This document shows, piece by piece, positions 24,517 to 32,988 of a DNA stretch of 64,000 nucleotides; position 1 is the stretch's first letter; each line of letters opens with the position of its first letter. The stretch is from Propionibacteriaceae bacterium. Its GTDB lineage: Bacteria > Actinomycetota > Actinomycetes > Propionibacteriales > Propionibacteriaceae. The DNA is taken from positions 54,708-118,707 of the forward strand of contig JAPUEL010000008.1 in NCBI GenBank assembly GCA_027492545.1, given 5' to 3'. Position numbers and translations under genes: made by a program. Below the pieces are notes generated by a model. It was not told the DNA's origin and did no database searches. It worked only from the letters and a program-made list of their open reading frames with translations.

Positions 24517-25653
24517 GTGACCGCACCCTCCTTCGACGTGGCCGTGGCCGGGCTCGGCCCCGCCGGGCGGGCCCTCGCCTCGCGGTGCGCGGCGCACGGG
24601 CTGCGGGTGCTCGCCGTCGACCCCCACCCCGACGCCCATTGGAAGCCCACCTACGGCATCTGGGGCGATGAACTGGGCGCGCTGCCGGAGTCGGTGGTCC
24701 GCTCCCGCATCCCGCACCCCGAACTGCGGGTGCACGGGACCTACCCGCTCCCCCGCGACTACCTCGTCCTCGACAACACCGCCCTCCAGGCCGCCCTGCC
24801 GCTCGACGGGGTGGAGATCCGCCGCGCCCGGCTGACCGACGACGGGGTCTCGGACCTGCACGACGAGGCCCGCGTCGTCGTCGATGCCCGCGGGGCCAGA
24901 CCAGACGGAATCATCCCCAACGACCCCTCCCCGGCCCAGACCGCGTTCGGGATAGTGCTGCCCGCCGGCGCCGCCGAACCGGCGCTGCAGGGGGCGCCGG
25001 CGTTCCTCATGGACTGGCGCACCGACTGGTCCGCGGACCCGCACCCCCATGGCACGCCGACCTTCCTGTACGCCATCCCGCTGGGCGACGGCGAGGTGCT
25101 GCTCGAGGAGACCTGCCTGGCCGCGGCGCCCGGGCTGCCCATCCCCGAGCTCAAGGCGAGGCTGCGCCGTCGGCTGGTGTCGCGGGGGGTTCCGGAGTCC
25201 GCCGTCGACCACCCCCGTGAGCGCGAGGTGGTGCGCATCCCGATGCGCGGCCGCGGCTGGCCCGCCCCGCCCGGCACCATCGCGCTCGGCACCGCCGGGC
25301 GGGCCGGCAACCTGGTCACCGGCTACTCGGTGGCGCATTCCCTGGCCCGCGCCGAACCCCTTGCGCGCGAGCTCGCCTCAGGCCGCATCCCCACCGACGC
25401 CGACCCGCGCACCCCGGCCGATGCCTTCCGCGAGATGGGCCTGCGCGCCCTGCTCCGGCTGGACGTCGACGGCACCCTGGCGCTCTTCGACGCGTTCGGC
25501 AGGCTCCCGGGCAGGGCCCAGCGCGACTTCATGTTGCGCGACTCCACCGCCCCCGGCCTCGCCGCCGCCATGTGGGGGATGTTCGCCCGGATGCCGGCAT
25601 CGGGCAAGGGGAAGCTGATCGCCGCGACCCTCGGCCCGCGCCGCCGAGCCTGA
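24517..25653 (+). CDS. Lycopene cyclase family flavoprotein
   Basis: The GTG start at 24517 (VTAPSFDVAVAG) gives 378 aa. It has an N-terminal dinucleotide fold (VAVAGLGPAGRALASRC), then KPTYGIWGDE and later TIALGTAGRAGNLVTGYSVAHSLARA, the signature of the CrtY/CrtL lycopene cyclase family. The family converts lycopene ends to beta (or epsilon) rings using FAD without net redox change. No crtE, crtB or crtI is nearby, so substrate supply must come from elsewhere. It is 18 kb from the heliorhodopsin gene, which needs retinal from beta-carotene. The functional link is an inference, and no carotenoid cleavage dioxygenase is in the window. Confidence 0.82.
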   Translation: MTAPSFDVAVAGLGPAGRALASRCAAHGLRVLAVDPHPDAHWKPTYGIWGDELGALPESVVRSRIPHPELRVHGTYPLPRDYLVLDNTALQAALPLDGVEIRRARLTDDGVSDLHDEARVVVDARGARPDGIIPNDPSPAQTAFGIVLPAGAAEPALQGAPAFLMDWRTDWSADPHPHGTPTFLYAIPLGDGEVLLEETCLAAAPGLPIPELKARLRRRLVSRGVPESAVDHPREREVVRIPMRGRGWPAPPGTIALGTAGRAGNLVTGYSVAHSLARAEPLARELASGRIPTDADPRTPADAFREMGLRALLRLDVDGTLALFDAFGRLPGRAQRDFMLRDSTAPGLAAAMWGMFARMPASGKGKLIAATLGPRRRA

Positions 25654-25706
25654 CCGGGGCATCGGCACCCGCACGAGGCCACGCCGTCGCTCCCGTGGCT
25701 GACCGC

Positions 25707-26384
25707 TCAGCGGCGGCGGGGCCGACGCCCCCGGGCGGCAGGACGCGGCGGGTGCGGGGCGCGGCGGGCCGGCTTCGCCTTGGCCGGCTGCTTGGTGGCC
25801 TCCTCTGCGCCGCCCTGGCGCGCGGTGCGGTCCCGTGCCGTGCGTGAGCTGTCCGCTGACCGGCCGCGCACCACCCCGATGAACTCCTCGATCGACTCAA
25901 GCTCGTTGTCGGCGCGCCATGCCAGTGCCACCGTCGTGGGGGGTGCGTCGACGACGGGGAGGTAGACCATGTCGCGGCGGCTGCCCGAACGGGCGATCGA
26001 CATCGGCACCCGCAGCACGGCCGCCGAGTAGCTCGCCAGCTCGATGCTCTCGGGCTCGGCGTCCTCGATCACCCGGACGTCGGCCAGATCCTCGGCCGTC
26101 ACCTCGTCGAGCGCGGCGAGCAGGAAGTCCTTCGACATCCACGCCACCGGCGCCTCGTCGTAGAGGGGGATGGCGTGTAGGCCCTCGGTGTCGACGGGGA
26201 GGCGGACGAAGCACATGTCGACGTCGCCCTCGACGACGGCGCGCCGCTGCCCGGCCACCGGCACCTCGACCAGCTCCAACGCCACGGTCGGGAACCGCTC
26301 GGCCCAGATCCGCCGCCACTTCGTGACCGTGACCCCGGGCACGAACCCGACGCGCAGCCCGGGGAGGTTCGACGGTGTGGTCAC
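25707..26384 (-). CDS. Free-standing LysR-type effector-binding domain with basic tail
   Basis: GTG 26384, 225 aa. It begins directly in a LysR substrate-binding fold (GLRVGFVPGVTVTKWRRIWAERFP, then VEGDVDMCFVRLPVDTEG and HAIPLYDEAPVAWMSKD) and has no N-terminal winged helix. The last ~50 residues are Lys/Arg/Ala/Pro-rich and could bind nucleic acid non-specifically. This domain is known in actinobacteria next to a DUF5997 gene, which is found here at 27107 on the opposite strand. Together they may replace the two halves of a normal LysR regulator, but that is a hypothesis. It is convergent with lycopene cyclase. Confidence 0.8.
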   Translation of the reverse strand: MTTPSNLPGLRVGFVPGVTVTKWRRIWAERFPTVALELVEVPVAGQRRAVVEGDVDMCFVRLPVDTEGLHAIPLYDEAPVAWMSKDFLLAALDEVTAEDLADVRVIEDAEPESIELASYSAAVLRVPMSIARSGSRRDMVYLPVVDAPPTTVALAWRADNELESIEEFIGVVRGRSADSSRTARDRTARQGGAEEATKQPAKAKPARRAPHPPRPAARGRRPRRR

Positions 26385-26450
26385 GCGCGCAGGCTACCCC
26401 ACCGTGCCGGCCCACACCCAGGAACCCACGCGCCGCCGACCGCCCCGGGT

Positions 26451-26617
26451 CTAGTGGTCGTCACCGTTGGTTCGCCAAGGGTCTAGCCGGCCCAGGCACG
26501 CACATTGCATCGTTGTCGTCGATCAACGATGCCCCCGCATCGCCTCACTCCTCCGCCTTGCACTGCACGCACCTGAACCACCCATCCCCCCGACGAACCA
26601 ACGGTGATGACCACTAG
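26451..26617. mobile_element. 167-bp element with 24-bp terminal inverted repeats (MITE-like)
   Basis: Left end CTAGTGGTCGTCACCGTTGG (26451-26470, then TTCG) and right end 26594-26617 are inverted repeats with 23 of 24 positions matching. Inside is a second perfect palindrome, GCATCGTTG / CAACGATGC (26507-26532). It has no coding capacity. It lies just upstream of the CBS-domain gene and could carry or disturb its promoter. No clear target-site duplication is visible, apart from CTAG at both termini as part of the repeats. Confidence 0.6.
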
Positions 26618-26640
26618 CGTGGTCCCAGGGAGGCGACACC

Positions 26641-27069
26641 ATGGAACCCCAGACCACCCCCGCACCAGCCCCCGAGGCCCTGCTCCTCACCGGCTCGATC
26701 GAGCAGTACGTCATCGCGGACGTGCCCACCTGCCGCGCCACCGACACGGCCGCGGACATCAGGGCCGGGCTGGCGCTCCGCGCGTATGAGTCGGTGGACG
26801 AGGTGGTGGTCGCGGGCCAGGACCACCAGCTGCTCGGGCTGATCCCCATCGCCCGCCTCCTCGCCTCCCCTGCCGACGCCCGGGCCTCAGACCTCATGGA
26901 CGCCGACCCGCCCGTGATCCACCCGGGCTTCAACGAGGAGCAGGCCGCGTGGAAGGCCATCCGGCACGGCGAGTCGAGCCTCGCCGTCGTGGACGCGACG
27001 GGCACCTTCCGCGGCCTCGTCCCACCCACCCGGCTCATCGCCGTCCCCCTGGTGGGTCCAGCCGGGTGA
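26641..27069 (+). CDS. CBS-domain protein, truncated relative to membrane transporter homologues
   Basis: 142 aa; GGGAGG before ATG 26641. It contains two CBS motifs: VIADVPTCRATDTAADIRAGL ... DEVVVAGQDHQLLGLIPIARLL and ASDLMDADPPVIHP ... SSLAVVDATGTFRGLVPPTRLIAV. In homologues this pair is followed by an MgtE-like divalent-cation channel domain. Here the protein stops 8 residues after the second CBS (PLVGPAG), so the membrane part is absent. CBS pairs bind adenosyl ligands. The fragment could act as a free sensor or be a remnant. Confidence 0.7.
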   Translation: MEPQTTPAPAPEALLLTGSIEQYVIADVPTCRATDTAADIRAGLALRAYESVDEVVVAGQDHQLLGLIPIARLLASPADARASDLMDADPPVIHPGFNEEQAAWKAIRHGESSLAVVDATGTFRGLVPPTRLIAVPLVGPAG

Positions 27070-27106
27070 TCCGGCCCAGGAGGCCGCGCCCGGATAGGCT
27101 GCGCGC

Positions 27107-27466
27107 ATGAGCCAAACCATGAAGCCGGTCACCGCGGCCGCCAAGCTGGGCATCTACCTGCCCGCGGCGCCCGAGGAGTTCCAGTCCACGCCGATCACCC
27201 GCGACGAGGTCGACGCCCTCCGCGACAACCCCCCGGCCTGGCTCGTCGAGCTCCGCCGCAACGGCCCCTTCCCGCGCGACGTGGTGGCCCAGAAGCTGGG
27301 CATCTCGCGCTCCGGCCTGGCGCGAGCCGGGGTCAGCGACGCGATGACCGCCGACGAGATCGGCTCCCTCCTGGCCGACCCGCCCGGCTGGCTCCTGGAC
27401 GAGCGCGAGACACACAAGAAGGTCCTGGACGAACAGTCCCGCCAGCCCAAGTCCGGCTCCTGGTAG
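27107..27466 (+). CDS. DUF5997 family protein
   Basis: 119 aa starting MSQTMKPVTAAAKLGIYLPA, with PEEFQSTPITRDEVDALRDNPPAWL and DVVAQKLGISRSGLARAGV, the last resembling a helix-turn-helix. The C-terminal ADPPGWLLDERE is typical. The family is actinobacterial and commonly neighbours the stand-alone LysR effector-domain gene seen at 25707-26384. A joint regulatory role is plausible. Function is otherwise unknown. Confidence 0.8.
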   Translation: MSQTMKPVTAAAKLGIYLPAAPEEFQSTPITRDEVDALRDNPPAWLVELRRNGPFPRDVVAQKLGISRSGLARAGVSDAMTADEIGSLLADPPGWLLDERETHKKVLDEQSRQPKSGSW

Positions 27467-27553
27467 ACCCCAACCGGGGATCGCGGGGGTCACGGGGTCG
27501 CCCAACACGCCGTCTGAGGCGTGGGCACCGGTGCCGGACCCTGAGGCCGACAG

Positions 27554-27605
27554 AACTGGTCGCTATCTGGGTTGGTCTACCCACCCAGATCGCGACCAGC
27601 TAGTT
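27554..27605. repeat. Palindromic intergenic repeat, family B copy 2
   Basis: Arms AACTGGTCGC / GCGACCAG and an inner CTGGGTTGGTCTACCCACCCAG share the core of the repeat at 8569-8618. It lies between the DUF5997 gene and the convergent DUF4349 gene, where it could act as a bidirectional terminator. Confidence 0.8.
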
Positions 27606-27651
27606 GAGCACCCCGCGCCGACGACCACCGCCGGGTGCTGGCGGTCATTCG

Positions 27652-28647
27652 CTATCTCGAGGGCTTGGCGGAGTATGGGGTGTCGTCGTCGGGTGTCGCG
27701 GCGGGCCGGGGTGTCGCGGCGGGCTGGGGTGCGGGTGCGGCTCCGCGGCCGCTGCGACGGCGGAGGTACGCCCGGACCGGGAAGAACAGGATGAGCGCGG
27801 CCAGCCACAGCGGCGACGAGGCGATGAGCACCGTCAGCGTCACCGTCAGCACCTGGGCCGCGCCGCGGATCCCGCTCGTGACGGCCTCGACGAAGCCCCA
27901 TGACCCGCCGTCGGGCCTGACCACGGCCTGCGGCTCGGTGAGCTCGACCGACACCGTCGCCATCGCCGCCTGCCGCTCCAACCAGGTGACCTGCGCGTCG
28001 AGCGACTCAATCTCGCCGCGGACCCGGCCCAGTTCGGCCTCGATGGCGAGCATCTCGGTGACGTTCTTGGCTGCCTCGAAGAACTCGCGGAGCCGGACCT
28101 CCTGGGCGCGCATGTTCTCCAGGCGGGCGGACAGGTCCACGTGTTCCTGGGTCACGTCGTCGGTGGCCTCGGACTGGTAGGTGACCTTCCCGATCTTGGC
28201 CACGTCCGCGATGAAGTCCTCGTAGGAATCGGTGGGAACCCGGACCGTGACCCAGCCGCGCAGGGCGGTGCCGTCGCCGACGAGGTTGCCGCGTTCGTCG
28301 TAGTGGTACAGCCATTCGCCGTTGTCCGTGGCCACCTGCATGTTGACGACGGTGCCCTCATAGGTGCGCGCGAGGTCCTGGATGCCGGACACCGCATCAG
28401 CGGTGCTGTCCACCTCGAGGCGCATGGTCTTGGACCGGATGATCATGCGGTCCTCGTCGCCGCCGAGGTCCTCGTCGCCGTCCTTCTCGGGCACTGCCCC
28501 GCTGTCGCCTCCGACGGCAGGCGCCGGGTCGACCGCGGGCATGTCTTCATTGCTTGCCCCTGATCCCGAACATCCGGTGATCAACACCGCCATGAGGACC
28601 GCGGCGAGCACCGCGAGCACCCTCCGCAGCCACGCACTCAGCTTCAT
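27652..28647 (-). CDS. DUF4349 lipoprotein
   Basis: ATG 28647 follows AGGAGG; 331 aa. Lipoprotein signal (LAAVLMAVLITGC, Cys about 26), an acidic linker, then the DUF4349 domain: MIIRSKTMRLEVDSTADAV, GWVTVRVPTDSYEDFIADVAKIGKV and a long coiled coil (HVDLSARLENMRAQEVRLREF ... VRGEIESLDAQVTWLERQAA). A C-terminal membrane helix (ASSPLWLAALILFFPVRAYL) and a basic cytoplasmic tail complete it. It is tethered outside the cell at both ends. Function unknown. Confidence 0.85.
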   Translation of the reverse strand: MKLSAWLRRVLAVLAAVLMAVLITGCSGSGASNEDMPAVDPAPAVGGDSGAVPEKDGDEDLGGDEDRMIIRSKTMRLEVDSTADAVSGIQDLARTYEGTVVNMQVATDNGEWLYHYDERGNLVGDGTALRGWVTVRVPTDSYEDFIADVAKIGKVTYQSEATDDVTQEHVDLSARLENMRAQEVRLREFFEAAKNVTEMLAIEAELGRVRGEIESLDAQVTWLERQAAMATVSVELTEPQAVVRPDGGSWGFVEAVTSGIRGAAQVLTVTLTVLIASSPLWLAALILFFPVRAYLRRRSGRGAAPAPQPAATPRPAATPDDDTPYSAKPSR

Positions 28648-28843
28648 CGTGCCTCCTCGCAGGACTTCCGCAGGGCCGGAGGCCGGGCCGTCGCGACGGT
28701 GTCGCGGGCCCAGGATCTTCGGTGCATCGAGCCTACACCCGGCCCCCTTCCGCACTTCGCGGCGAGAATTTCACCCGCTCAGGGTGAGCACCGGCGTCAC
28801 GCCCCGGTCATAGGATCCCGAGCAGAACCAAGGAGGCGTTCAC

Positions 28844-28885
28844 ATGACCCAGCCGGCCCCCCTCACCCCCCACGGACAGCCATGA
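28844..28885 (+). CDS. 13-codon leader ORF translationally coupled to the phospholipase D gene
   Basis: ATG at 28844 has an ideal AAGGAGG Shine-Dalgarno 7 nt upstream and encodes MTQPAPLTPHGQP. Its TGA (28883-28885) overlaps the ATG of the next gene (28882) as ATGA. The next gene has no Shine-Dalgarno of its own, so its translation probably depends on this leader. A frameshifted N-terminus of the same gene is the alternative. Confidence 0.45.
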   Translation: MTQPAPLTPHGQP

Positions 28886-29904
28886 CCTGGGACGGGACGA
28901 CGCTCAGCCTCATCGTGACCGCGGTGCTGGTCGTGTACTGGGTCGTGGTGGCGGTCGTGGTGGTCACAGATGACCGCGAACCGACGGAGACGCTCGCCTG
29001 GCTGCTGGTGCTGTTGGCCTTCCCCTTCATCGGCGTCCTCTTCTATGTGATGTTCGGCCGTAACTGGAAGAAGAAGGCCGCGCGGGACCCGCGGGTCGCG
29101 GCGCTGGCGAAGGCCGCCCAACCGACCCTGGACCGGGTCCGTGCCCGCTACAAGGACGTGCACACCGAGGCCCTGGCGGTCGCTTCGGCCCAGGGCCACG
29201 ACAAGCTGATCCACCTGATCGAACGCACCGAGGGCGCCACTGTCCTGCCCGCCCACAACGTGGAGGTGCTGGTCAACGGCCAGGTCAAGTTCGACGTCCT
29301 CAAGGCGGACCTGGCGGCGGCCAAGGACACCATCAACATCCAGTACTTCATCTGGGAGCGGGACCAGCTCACCGCTGAGCTGACCGAGATCCTCCTCGAC
29401 CGCCTCGCCGCGGGCGTCGAGGTGCGCATGCTCAACGACTGGGCCGGCAACCTGGTCTACAAGAGGGACGAGCTCAAGCGCCTGCAGGCGGCCGGCATGC
29501 GCTTCCACTGGGACGTCACGGACCTTCGCCTCATCAACTACCGCAACCACCGCAAGATGGTCATCATCGACGCCACCAAGGGCTACACGGGCGGCATCAA
29601 CGTGGGCCAGGAATACATCGACGGCGGCAAGCACTACCCCCATTGGCGCGACACCCACGTCCGCTTCGACGGCCCCGCCGTGATGGAGCTGCAGAAGCTG
29701 TTCGCCCGGCGATGGATGGACGTCGACGGTGAGGACCTCCACACCGAGCGGTTCTTCCCCACCGAGTACCCGGAGACGGGTCCGCGGACGCTGACCCAGA
29801 TCGTGGCCACCGGCGTCGACGTCACCTGGGATCCGGCCCGCCGTGCCCACATGGTGGCCATGGCCACCCCACACCCCCTGAGAGGAGCCGGCTTGGCACG
29901 CTAA
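28882..29904 (+). pseudogene. Cardiolipin synthase-like phospholipase D, truncated after first HKD domain
   Basis: 340 aa. Two N-terminal membrane helices (IVTAVLVVYWVVVAVVVV, LAWLLVLLAFPFIGVLFYVM) and the first PLD domain with NYRNHRKMVIID (HxKxxxxD, near residue 222) followed by YTGGINVGQEYIDGG are as in full cardiolipin synthases. These are normally about 480-500 aa with two HKD motifs. Here the frame derails after TQIVATGVDVTWD and stops within a palindromic repeat at 29901, so the second catalytic half is missing. Two HKD motifs per active site are needed, so activity would require dimerisation. It is probably a pseudogene. Confidence 0.75.
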
Positions 29905-29948
29905 ATGTCAGGCTGAGAGTCGAGTACGACACTCAGCGTGACATTTAG
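29901..29948. terminator. Palindrome at the end of the truncated phospholipase gene (bidirectional terminator-like)
   Basis: Outer arms CTAAATGTCA / TGACATTTAG and inner arms GCTGAG / CTCAGC form one long stem with a single mismatch. The stop codon of the truncated gene lies in the left arm. It separates that gene from the convergent prfC. Its CTAAATGTCA arms differ from the other palindromes in the window. Confidence 0.65.
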
Positions 29949-30038
29949 TGGTCCGGGGCAAGGGTGTCCCACGCGGTGCTCAGGTGTCGCCCAGGCCGCC
30001 GAGGCCGTCCCACAGGGTCAAGACGGCACGGTCCCCCG

Positions 30039-31646
30039 TTAGCCGGACGCGTGCGCGTCCTCGACGTCCGTGCTGATCGACTCGAGCACCACGTCGGGAT
30101 GCAGGCGGCGGAACGTGGCCACCTGCCACTTCCCTGTGAGCAGGGCGAGGTGGGCGCCGTCCTGGCGACGCTCCACGCCCTCGGCCCCGGCCACCGAGTT
30201 GACGTTGCGGACGTCGTCGGCCCGCGTGCGCAGAGCAAGCGTGTAGGGGAGCTGGTCGAAGAGCACAGGGGCGTTGAACTCGTTCTCCATGCGGTGGCTG
30301 GCCACCTCGAACTGCATCGGGCCCACCGCCGCGAGGATCGGGTTCTGCCGCGACCGCGACTCCGAGTCCAGCACCTGCACCACGCCCTCCTGGTCCAGCT
30401 GCTCGATGCCCTTCTGGAACTGCTTGTGCTTCGACGGGTCCGCGGCGCGGACCACGCGGAAGTGTTCGGGCGCGAAGGAGGGGATGGGTGGGAAGTCGAC
30501 GTGATCGTCGGAGTAGAGGGTGTCGCCCGCGCGCACGCTGCCCGCGTTGACGAGGCCGATGATGTCTCCCGGGAAGGCCTCCTCCACCGTCTCACGGTCG
30601 CGGCCGAAGACGCTGCTGACGTACTTGGTGGTGAAGGACCGCCTGGTGGCGGCGTGGGTGATGACGTCCCCGCGGTGGAACACGCCGGAGCAGACGCGGG
30701 CGAAGGCGAGCCGGTCGCGGTGGGCACGGTCCATGCCCGCCTGCACCTTGAACACCTGGGCGCTGAAGGGGGCGTCGACGGGGCGGCGCCGGCCCTCGAT
30801 GTCGCGGCGGGCGGTGGCAGGTGGGGCCATGTCGGCCACCACGTCGAGCAGGTGCCCGACGCCGAAGTTGGACACGGCGGCGGTGAACAGGACCGGGGTG
30901 GTGGCCTGCGCCAGGAACAGCTCCTGGTCGTGGACGTAGCCGTCCGCGGCGAGCAGATCCAGCTCCTCGCGGGCGGCGTCGAAGTCCGCCCGGTCCCGCT
31001 CCCCCACCTCGTCGGCGGTGAACCGCTCCTCGATGGCCTTGGTGCTGCCGCCGGGGGTGCGGGTGAACCGGACGAACTCGTCGCTCCACTGCTCGATCAC
31101 GCCGTGGAAGTCCCCCGCGACACCCACCGGCCACGTCCATGGCGTGGGCACCATGCCGGTGCGCTTCTCGATCTCGTCGAGCAGTGCCAGCGCCTCGTGG
31201 CCGGGGCGGTCCCACTTGTTGATGACTGTGATGATCGGGATGCGGCGCGAGCGGCACACCTCGAACAGCTTCATGGTCTGGGTCTCCATGCCCTTCGCCG
31301 CGTCGAGGAGCATGACGGCGCTGTCGACGGCGGTGAGGACGCGGTAGGTGTCCTCCGAGAAGTCCGCGTGGCCGGGGGTGTCGACGAGGTTGATCACGCA
31401 GTCGCGGTAGGGAAACTGCAGGGCCGAGGAGCTGATGGAGATGCCGCGGTCCTTCTCCATGTCCATCCAGTCGGACACCGTGCCCTGGCGCCCCGCCTTG
31501 CCGTGCACGGCGCCGGCCTGACCGATCGCCCGGGCGTGGAGCAGGAGCGCCTCGGTGAGCGTGGACTTGCCCGCGTCGGGGTGGCTGATGACGGCGATCG
31601 TGCGACGGCGGGCCGCCTGCGCTGACACCTCGGCTGGGCTCACCAC
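30039..31646 (-). CDS. prfC: Peptide chain release factor 3
   Basis: The start is taken at GTG 31646 (GGAGG upstream); 535 aa, the usual RF3 length. GTPase motifs: SHPDAGKST (G1), RGISISSSALQF (G2), DTPGHADFSEDTYR (G3), NKWDRPG (G4). The RF3-specific insertions GMVPTPWTWPVG and C-terminal AVGPMQFEVASHRMENEF are present. It is a translational GTPase that removes RF1/RF2 from the ribosome after peptide release. It appears intact and monocistronic. A ~170-bp gap separates it from a divergent ABC operon. Confidence 0.97.
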   Translation of the reverse strand: MVSPAEVSAQAARRRTIAVISHPDAGKSTLTEALLLHARAIGQAGAVHGKAGRQGTVSDWMDMEKDRGISISSSALQFPYRDCVINLVDTPGHADFSEDTYRVLTAVDSAVMLLDAAKGMETQTMKLFEVCRSRRIPIITVINKWDRPGHEALALLDEIEKRTGMVPTPWTWPVGVAGDFHGVIEQWSDEFVRFTRTPGGSTKAIEERFTADEVGERDRADFDAAREELDLLAADGYVHDQELFLAQATTPVLFTAAVSNFGVGHLLDVVADMAPPATARRDIEGRRRPVDAPFSAQVFKVQAGMDRAHRDRLAFARVCSGVFHRGDVITHAATRRSFTTKYVSSVFGRDRETVEEAFPGDIIGLVNAGSVRAGDTLYSDDHVDFPPIPSFAPEHFRVVRAADPSKHKQFQKGIEQLDQEGVVQVLDSESRSRQNPILAAVGPMQFEVASHRMENEFNAPVLFDQLPYTLALRTRADDVRNVNSVAGAEGVERRQDGAHLALLTGKWQVATFRRLHPDVVLESISTDVEDAHASG

Positions 31647-31935
31647 GACGCACCTCCGCGGCTGATTCGCGGGGCGAAGTGGGGCAGGCGGGCGCGCGCG
31701 GGGGCGCTCAGGGTGGAAAACATCTCGGTCGAGGGTACCCGGCCCCGACGGCGGGGCCGACATCGGCGCCGTCGAGGGCGGGGCGACGCCGCGTTGCGTG
31801 GGATATTCCCGTGTTCAGCAGTCAGCGAAAGGCGGCGCACCCCCACGCTCAGGGCCCGTCTCACCGCGGGCCGACGCGTTGACTCAGGCGGTGGGCACAC
31901 CTAGTTTCGGCATCACCCGCTCACCAGGAGACCCT

Positions 31936-32988
31936 ATGGCCCACCGCAGCACCCGGCTGTCGCGGCGGACGGCAGCCGCCGTCGGCCTGATGACGCTTTG
32001 CGGGATGTTGAGCGGGTGCGCGAACGCCTCTGCCGCCGACGACGAGGTCACCATCGGCTACTTCGCCAACGTCACCCACGCCCCGGCGCTGGTCGCCGAC
32101 GGCAGCGGCCTGTTCGGCGAACGGCTGGCTGAGGCCGGCGCCACAGTCACCACACAGTCGTTCCGGGCCGGGCCGGAGGCGCTGCAGGCGGTGCTCGCCG
32201 GCTCCGTCGACGTGGCCTACATCGGCCCCAACCCCACCGTCACGACGTACCTGCAGTCCGGCGGCGAGGCAGCGCGGGTGATCGCGGGCTCCACCTCAGG
32301 CGGGGCGGCGCTCGTGGTCCGCGAGGGCATCGAGTCGGCCGAGGACCTGCGCGGCGCACGGCTGGCCAGCCCGCAGCTCGGCAACACGCAGGACATCGCT
32401 CTGCGCCACTGGCTCGGGACCCAGGGCCTCACGGCCGACGCCGACGGCGGCGGGGACGTGCACGTGATCCCGCAGCCGAACTCCGCGGCGGTGCAGTCGT
32501 TCCGCACCGGGGAGATCGACGGCGCCTGGGTCCCGGAGCCGTTCGTCGCCCGGCTGGTGGAGGCCGGCGGCGCGGTGCTGGTCGACGAGCGCGACCTGTG
32601 GCCCGATGGCCTGTTCGTCACCACCAACGTCCTCGCCAACCGGGAGTTCGTCGAGGAGCGCCCGGACCTGGTGCGTGCGGTCCTCGACGCCCACCTCGAT
32701 GCGCTGGCCGTCATCGACGACGACCCGACGGCCGCCCGGGCAGCGGTCGCGGCCCAGATCAAGGCGCTCACCGAGCAGGACATGGACCCCGCGACACTCG
32801 AGTCCGCCTGGCAGACGCTCGAGTTCACCGCGGACCCGCTCGCGGACTCCCTCCGGACTGCGGCGGCACACGCCGACGCCGTCGGCCTGCTGCCGGACAA
32901 GCCCAACGACGACTTCGCCCGCCTCTGGGCCCTGGACGTCCTCAACGAGGCGCTGGTGGCCCGTGGCTCGGCGGAGGTGACGTCATGA
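31936..32988 (+). CDS. ABC transporter substrate-binding lipoprotein (sulfonate/nitrate/taurine type)
   Basis: ATG 31936 follows AGGAGA; 350 aa. Lipoprotein signal ends at LSGC (Cys about 30). The fold is NMT1/SsuA-like: VTIGYFANVTHAPALVADG, DVAYIGPNPTVTTYLQSGG, RGARLASPQLGNTQDIALRHWL and GEIDGAWVPEPFVARLVEAGG. It captures the solute outside the membrane and delivers it to the permease encoded two genes downstream. The substrate could be an aliphatic sulfonate, nitrate or taurine; the sequence does not discriminate. The stop overlaps the ATPase start (ATGA). Confidence 0.9.
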   Translation: MAHRSTRLSRRTAAAVGLMTLCGMLSGCANASAADDEVTIGYFANVTHAPALVADGSGLFGERLAEAGATVTTQSFRAGPEALQAVLAGSVDVAYIGPNPTVTTYLQSGGEAARVIAGSTSGGAALVVREGIESAEDLRGARLASPQLGNTQDIALRHWLGTQGLTADADGGGDVHVIPQPNSAAVQSFRTGEIDGAWVPEPFVARLVEAGGAVLVDERDLWPDGLFVTTNVLANREFVEERPDLVRAVLDAHLDALAVIDDDPTAARAAVAAQIKALTEQDMDPATLESAWQTLEFTADPLADSLRTAAAHADAVGLLPDKPNDDFARLWALDVLNEALVARGSAEVTS

